Positions 61,001 through 64,000 of a DNA stretch of 64,000 bases are shown here, in pieces. The notes under the pieces are model-generated. The model saw only the letters and a program-made list of their open reading frames with translations. It was not told the origin of the DNA and did not search any database. Source of the stretch: Streptomyces armeniacus (GTDB lineage: Bacteria > Actinomycetota > Actinomycetes > Streptomycetales > Streptomycetaceae). Location of the stretch: the NCBI RefSeq assembly GCF_003355155.1, contig NZ_CP031320.1, positions 1,350,369 through 1,414,368 on the forward strand, read 5' to 3'. Each line of letters opens with the position of its first letter. The stretch's first letter is position 1. The translations under genes and the position numbers were made by a program.

Positions 61001-61582
61001 GCCCGCGCCGGTGACCGCGCCCGCACTAGTGCCGCGCGCCGCCTCCACCGTGAGTTCGCGCGCCTCCGCGAGCGACCAGCGCACGCCCCCGCCGCGCCCC
61101 AGCACCGCGGGTTCGTCGCTCACCGCGAGTACGGCGGCGAACCCGACGCCGTACCGCCCCACCTGCGCGGGCGCCCCCGCGCCCCGGTCCGCGCCCGCGC
61201 CGCCGTCGGCGGACCTGCCGCCGTCGGCGCCCCCGCCCTCGTCGCGCTTCGCGGACGCGCGCAGCGTCGCCAGCGACTCGACGCCCGCCGCGTCCAGCGC
61301 CGCGCCCGTGTTGGCGGCGACGAGGACGCCGCTCCGCAGCACGTAGCGGATACGTCCGGGCCGCCCGGCGCGGGCGGCGGCGTCGGCGGCGTTCTGGGCC
61401 AACTCGACGACCAGCCGGTCGCGGTAGCCGCCGAACGCCAGGTCCTGCTCGGCGTTGGCGTCCTCGCGGAAGCGGGCCGGCGAAGCGGTCCACGCGTCCA
61501 GCACGCCCCGCCGCAGTCGCGCGGTCCCGAACGGGTCCTCCCCGGACCCCCGCCGCACCATCACCGTGCCGCCGCCGCTCAC
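58085..61582 (-). CDS. sacsin/Hsp90-type GHKL ATPase, 1165 aa
   Basis: A very large cytoplasmic protein. The N-terminal 320 residues form a sacsin-like GHKL ATPase: VVELAQNAADAAARAGRPGR (Mg-binding Asn), VAANTGAALDAAGVESLATL and VGRYGVGFAAVLAVSDEP (lid and glycine box). The remaining 800 residues are an acidic, Asp/Leu-rich region without recognised domains, with repeating LP-L-DG-RL blocks (PLADGRTAIGPRQVLLPAPA, ALPDEDGELAPAGELVFPGS) as in sacsin repeats. Two low-complexity inserts occur. The GTG at 61582 has GAGGAGG in range. The family is linked to protein quality control; the client is unknown. Confidence 0.8.
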   Translation of the reverse strand: MSGGGTVMVRRGSGEDPFGTARLRRGVLDAWTASPARFREDANAEQDLAFGGYRDRLVVELAQNAADAAARAGRPGRIRYVLRSGVLVAANTGAALDAAGVESLATLRASAKRDEGGGADGGRSADGGAGADRGAGAPAQVGRYGVGFAAVLAVSDEPAVLGRGGGVRWSLAEARELTVEAARGTSAGAVTGAGSSDLADELRRREGHVPLLRLPFPAEGMAPEGYDTAVVLPLRDTAAEELAAGLLAAVDDALLLTLPGLHEVVIDTPESVRTLTRRTDSAESAYVLVEDTTAAPAGQAATAGQAATAPAPGGTNVRRTRWRVAHASGRADDALFADRPLEERERPWWSVTWAVPVDADGAPVRPSTTAVVHAPTPTEEPLGLPALLIASFPMEPTRRHVAPGPLTDFLTVRAAEAYAGLIADWRPVSTGTLDLVRGPLGEGELDGALRRLVLERLPRVAFLPRAADTETETGPETGTGTGTSAVADTAPAGGSAEAEEGLSGGEFGGALRPRDAEIIEGAGADTVVVLSELFPSLLPAGLERRPELRLLEVPRVPLGEVIDRLGGVQRQPGWWRRLYDSLAGVDPDRLTGLPVPLADGRTAIGPRQVLLPAPADDYAGVAAPEAGEVPQDGTSEDGALPDGTSQRHSALARLGLKVAHPDGAHPLLDKLGATPASPRAVLTTPQVRAAVANSLDAGDIWDEDAGTLDADELVETVLALVRDAGLEPGDEPWLGALALPDEDGELAPAGELVFPGSPFEQVIREGELAACDAALAGRWGEQPLTAVGVLADFALVRATDVVLDPDEIAEPQDSDYAQPDDVGLLDAVDVWCEDVLDGLSSQPAVPPVVAELVAVRDLDLVDDDRWPQALAMLAQPPLRDALTAPVRVLLPDGVTETVRPYTAWWLRGHPVLDGRRPAGLRAAGGDALLAGLYEEADASALTIDGGADTQVLRALGVRTSAAALLDEPGGAAELLSRLADPELPVTADQLHGLYGLLASLDPDEVTLPDELRAVVGHEVRVEDASEAVVADVPDLMPLAARRPLVPVRPALAADLATVLDVRRLSEVAGRSLTGDPGTERAVPDAVRALLPGAPASYLEHEELLVDDTELDWHLTRDGVLHAATLEGVAAGLAWAAGQWARRFETAALLEDPTRAAELSRARWHD

Positions 61583-61723
61583 GCTGCGCCTCCTCGCCGT
61601 TTGTACGGGGCGGGCCCGACGTCCGCCTGTTCCGTGACCGTACGGCATCGCCGCAGCGGTGCGGTACGGAGCGCACCGCCCGCCGGACGGAGGCCCACGG
61701 GCGGCGAGATACGCTCGCTGTCC

Positions 61724-62572
61724 GTGCCCGAACTCCCGTTCTTCCTCATAGCCGGTGCCGCCGTACTGCTGGGCTCGGCCGTACAGACCGGCGTCGGTCT
61801 CGGCCTGGGCCTAGTGGCGGCTCCGGTGCTGGTCGTACTGGAGCCCTCGCTCATGCCCGGCACGCTGCTCGTCACCACTGTGACGATGCCTCTGCTGACA
61901 GTGTGCGCGGAACGGCGGCACATCGACTGGCACGGGCTGAGCTGGGGGCTGCCCGCCCGGATGCCGGGCGCCGTGGCCGGTGCGTGGCTGATCACGGTGG
62001 CGGATCCGCGGCTGCTGGGAGCCCTGGTCGGGCTGATGGTGCTGGCGGCGGTGGCGGCGTCCGCGTTCAGCCGGGGCGGCGCGGACAGGCCGGGCGCCCC
62101 GGGCAGGCCGGGCACCCAGGGCGGCCCGGACGGCGTGGACCGCGTGGACCCCGCGGACGGCGCGGACCCCGTGGAGAGCCGGGGCTCCGACGGCCCGCCC
62201 CGTGCCCACCGCTTCAGCCCCGCCGCCCTGCTCACGGCGGGCGCCGCGGCCGGGCTCACCGGCACCGCGACGTCGATCGGCGGCCCGCCGCTGGCCCTCC
62301 TCTACCAGCGCCAGCCCGCCGCGCGCGTACGCGCCACGCTGGGCGGCTTCTTCCTCGGCGGCACGCTCATCTCCGTACTGACCCTGGCCGCCGCCGGTGA
62401 GCTGACCGCGCACCAGGTCAGCACCGGCCTGCTGCTGGTGCCGTTCGTGGTGGCCGGTTTCGCGGCGGGCCGGCCGCTGTGCCGGCGGCTCGGGGAGGCG
62501 AGGCTGCGTACGGCGATGCTGACCGTGGTGTCGCTGTCGGGGGCGACGCTGCTCATCCGTTCGCTGCTGTGA
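61724..62572 (+). CDS. TauE/SafE-family anion exporter
   Basis: A 282-aa membrane protein with about eight helices in two repeats: FFLIAGAAVLLGSAVQTGVG and AALLTAGAAAGLTGTATSIG, the paired TauE/SafE motifs, plus PPLALLYQRQPAARVRATLG. A 45-residue Gly/Pro/Asp-rich cytoplasmic loop separates the halves. The family exports sulfite or sulfonates. The GTG at 61724 fits the membrane start; SD is weak. Confidence 0.85.
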   Translation: MPELPFFLIAGAAVLLGSAVQTGVGLGLGLVAAPVLVVLEPSLMPGTLLVTTVTMPLLTVCAERRHIDWHGLSWGLPARMPGAVAGAWLITVADPRLLGALVGLMVLAAVAASAFSRGGADRPGAPGRPGTQGGPDGVDRVDPADGADPVESRGSDGPPRAHRFSPAALLTAGAAAGLTGTATSIGGPPLALLYQRQPAARVRATLGGFFLGGTLISVLTLAAAGELTAHQVSTGLLLVPFVVAGFAAGRPLCRRLGEARLRTAMLTVVSLSGATLLIRSLL

Positions 62573-62603
62573 AGCAGCAGCGGTCCGCCGGGCGCATCGC
62601 CGC

Positions 62604-63134
62604 CTACGGCAGCACCGGGCGCGGCGGCACGGGCGTGGACACGACCAGCGAACTGGTCGTCTGCCCGTGCACGAGGAAGCGGTCCAGAACGGTCTCCAGG
62701 TCGCCCAGCTCGGAGACGTGCACCTTGATCAGGAAGCAGTCCTCGCCGGAGATCCGGTGGCACTCGCTGACCTCGGGCGTCTGCCGTACGAGTTCGGTGA
62801 CGCGGGACATCTGCCCCGGGCCGGGCCGCAGCCGGACCCACGCCGCGACGGGCAGGCCGAGGGCGGCGGGGTCCACGTCGAGGCGGTAGCCGCGGATGAC
62901 CCCGGCCTCCTCCAGCCGCCGTACGCGGTCCCGCACGGTGGGGGCGGAGACGCCGAGTTCGCGGGCCAGGTCGGAGGCGCCGCGGCGCGGGTCGTCGGCG
63001 AGCAGCCGCAGGAGGCGCGCGCCCAGCTCGTCGACACCGGAACCGGAACCGGTCGCGGCCCCGGAACCGCCCGCCGAGCCCACCACCGCGCCCGCCGGGG
63101 CGCTTTTTCCGTTCTGAAAGCGTTCGTTCGACAT
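62604..63134 (-). CDS. Lrp/AsnC-family regulator
   Basis: A 176-aa regulator. After a 30-residue Gly/Ala/Ser leader comes the HTH (LGARLLRLLADDPRRGASDL, LGVSAPTVRDRVRRLEEAGV) and a RAM ligand domain (AAWVRLRPGPGQMSRVTELV, GEDCFLIKVHVSELGDLETV). It probably senses an amino acid. It is divergent from an EamA exporter, a common pairing in which the Lrp protein controls amino-acid export. Confidence 0.9.
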   Translation of the reverse strand: MSNERFQNGKSAPAGAVVGSAGGSGAATGSGSGVDELGARLLRLLADDPRRGASDLARELGVSAPTVRDRVRRLEEAGVIRGYRLDVDPAALGLPVAAWVRLRPGPGQMSRVTELVRQTPEVSECHRISGEDCFLIKVHVSELGDLETVLDRFLVHGQTTSSLVVSTPVPPRPVLP

Positions 63135-63218
63135 CGCTGCCCCTGTCGCAACTGACGGACGCGGTCTGCCTTCAATCGTCCATGGCTCCGCGCCCTGGTG
63201 GTTTCTAGGTTAGAGGGC

Positions 63219-64000
63219 ATGCCGAATCCGAACCTCAGCACGGCGCACGCGCCCGGGGCGGCGGCCGTACGGCGTGTGCCGCCGCACGCGTACTTCGTGT
63301 GCAGCGCCGTCTTCCACTACCTCGGCCCGGCGTTCGCTGTTTTGCTGTTCGCACATGTGGAGCCGCTGGGTGTCGCCTGGCTGCGGATCGTGTCCGCGGC
63401 CGCCGTGTTCGCGGTGTGGCGGCGCCCCTGGCGGAGCTGGCGGTCCGCCGACCGCGCCACCCGCCGGTCGCTGCTGGCCTGGGGCGCCGTGCTGGCGGTG
63501 ATGAACTCGGGCTTCTATCTCGCCATCGACCGGCTCCCGTTGGGCACCGTCGCGGCGATCGAGTTCCTGCCGGTGATCGTGCTGGCGGCCGTCGCCGTAC
63601 GGACCCGGCGCAATCTGCTGGCGCTCACCGCGGCGGTCACCGGGGTGTACCTCCTCACCGACGTCCATCTGGCCGCCGAGCCGCTCGGCCTGCTCTTCGC
63701 GGCGCTCAACGCCGCCCTCTTCGCCCTCTACGTCGTGCTCGCCCACCGCGCCTCCCGCAACCCGGCGGTCAGGGGCATCGACGGCCTCGCCCTGGCCATG
63801 CTCATCGCCTCCGCGGCCGCCCTCCCCATCGGCGTCGCGCAGGCCGTGCCCGCGCTGACCGACCCGCGGCTGCTGGCGGCGGGCGTCGGTGTGGGCGTCT
63901 GCTCGTCGGTGATCCCGTACGTCTGCGACCAGTTGGCGATGGCGCGGCTGAACCGCGGCACGTACGCCCTGCTGGTCTCGCTGCTGCCCGCGACCGCGAC
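63219..64000 (+). CDS. EamA-family exporter, truncated by window end
   Basis: The first 260 residues of a ten-helix drug/metabolite transporter (RhtA/EamA): YFVCSAVFHYLGPAFAVLLF, MNSGFYLAIDRLPLGTVAAI, EFLPVIVLAAVAV and CSSVIPYVCDQLAMARLNRG, the conserved end of the second repeat. It probably exports an amino acid such as threonine or homoserine. TAGGTT (63206-63211) lies 7 nt before the ATG and no proper SD spacing exists, so the mRNA may be leaderless. Confidence 0.88.
   Translation, partial: MPNPNLSTAHAPGAAAVRRVPPHAYFVCSAVFHYLGPAFAVLLFAHVEPLGVAWLRIVSAAAVFAVWRRPWRSWRSADRATRRSLLAWGAVLAVMNSGFYLAIDRLPLGTVAAIEFLPVIVLAAVAVRTRRNLLALTAAVTGVYLLTDVHLAAEPLGLLFAALNAALFALYVVLAHRASRNPAVRGIDGLALAMLIASAAALPIGVAQAVPALTDPRLLAAGVGVGVCSSVIPYVCDQLAMARLNRGTYALLVSLLPATA

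Overview
The window is typical Streptomyces chromosome. It is very GC-rich, genes are tightly packed, GTG starts are common, many gene pairs share 4-bp stop/start overlaps, and Shine-Dalgarno (SD) sites are GGAGG-type. Gene order recalls the S. coelicolor SCO4394 to about SCO4336 core region (dmdR1, a SIS protein, citrate synthase, pdxH, a cinnamate/4-coumarate:CoA-ligase-like enzyme, acyl-CoA carboxylase subunits, serC). That comparison is from memory, not alignment. I found no rRNA, tRNA, CRISPR array, phage or IS gene.

Layout. 0.2-6.4 kb: ABC exporter pair, alpha/beta hydrolase with a LexA-like box, iron regulator dmdR1, and a SIS phosphosugar-binding protein with a DasR-like site. 6.5-15.4 kb: WYL regulator divergent from an NmrA-like protein, PAS/GAF protein, a short structured transcript with a 12-codon ORF, pdxH, citrate synthase, Na+/solute symporter. 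15.6-26.9 kb: one long minus-strand catabolic operon (TIGR03084 protein, AtuA-like protein, carboxylase beta and alpha, acyl-CoA dehydrogenase, CoA ligase, enoyl-CoA hydratase, TetR regulator) with a 22-bp operator-like palindrome before its first gene.

27.4-31.2 kb: the most unusual locus, a 195-aa helical protein and a 1065-aa NB-ARC/TPR (NLR-like) protein whose genes overlap by 4 bp and which share the motif EISGGTF..PV...EN. This matches the layout of bacterial NLR/amyloid-motif effector pairs and is the best candidate for a little-studied system, probably immune or cell-death signalling.

31.4-45.4 kb: FAD/Fe-S oxidoreductase divergent from an SMP-30 lactonase, small and hypothetical genes, a short MarR protein, a GNAT/methyltransferase pair, an alpha/beta hydrolase without a nucleophile serine, serC, a MazF-type toxin-antitoxin pair, and a DrrAB-type exporter with a divergent TetR and a perfect operator. 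45.4-57.5 kb: membrane-anchored beta-propeller protein, SGNH hydrolase, small secreted protein, aldo/keto reductase, a 29-aa membrane peptide, thpR, a MarR-MFS pair, a purine permease, and a TetR/peroxiredoxin pair with two operators. 57.5-64 kb: a gap with dispersed repeats, a 1165-aa sacsin/Hsp90-type ATPase, a TauE/SafE exporter, an Lrp regulator and a truncated EamA exporter.

Across the window the palindrome CCGTACGG recurs in coding and intergenic DNA and has expanded into local tandem arrays, some of which encode protein tails.
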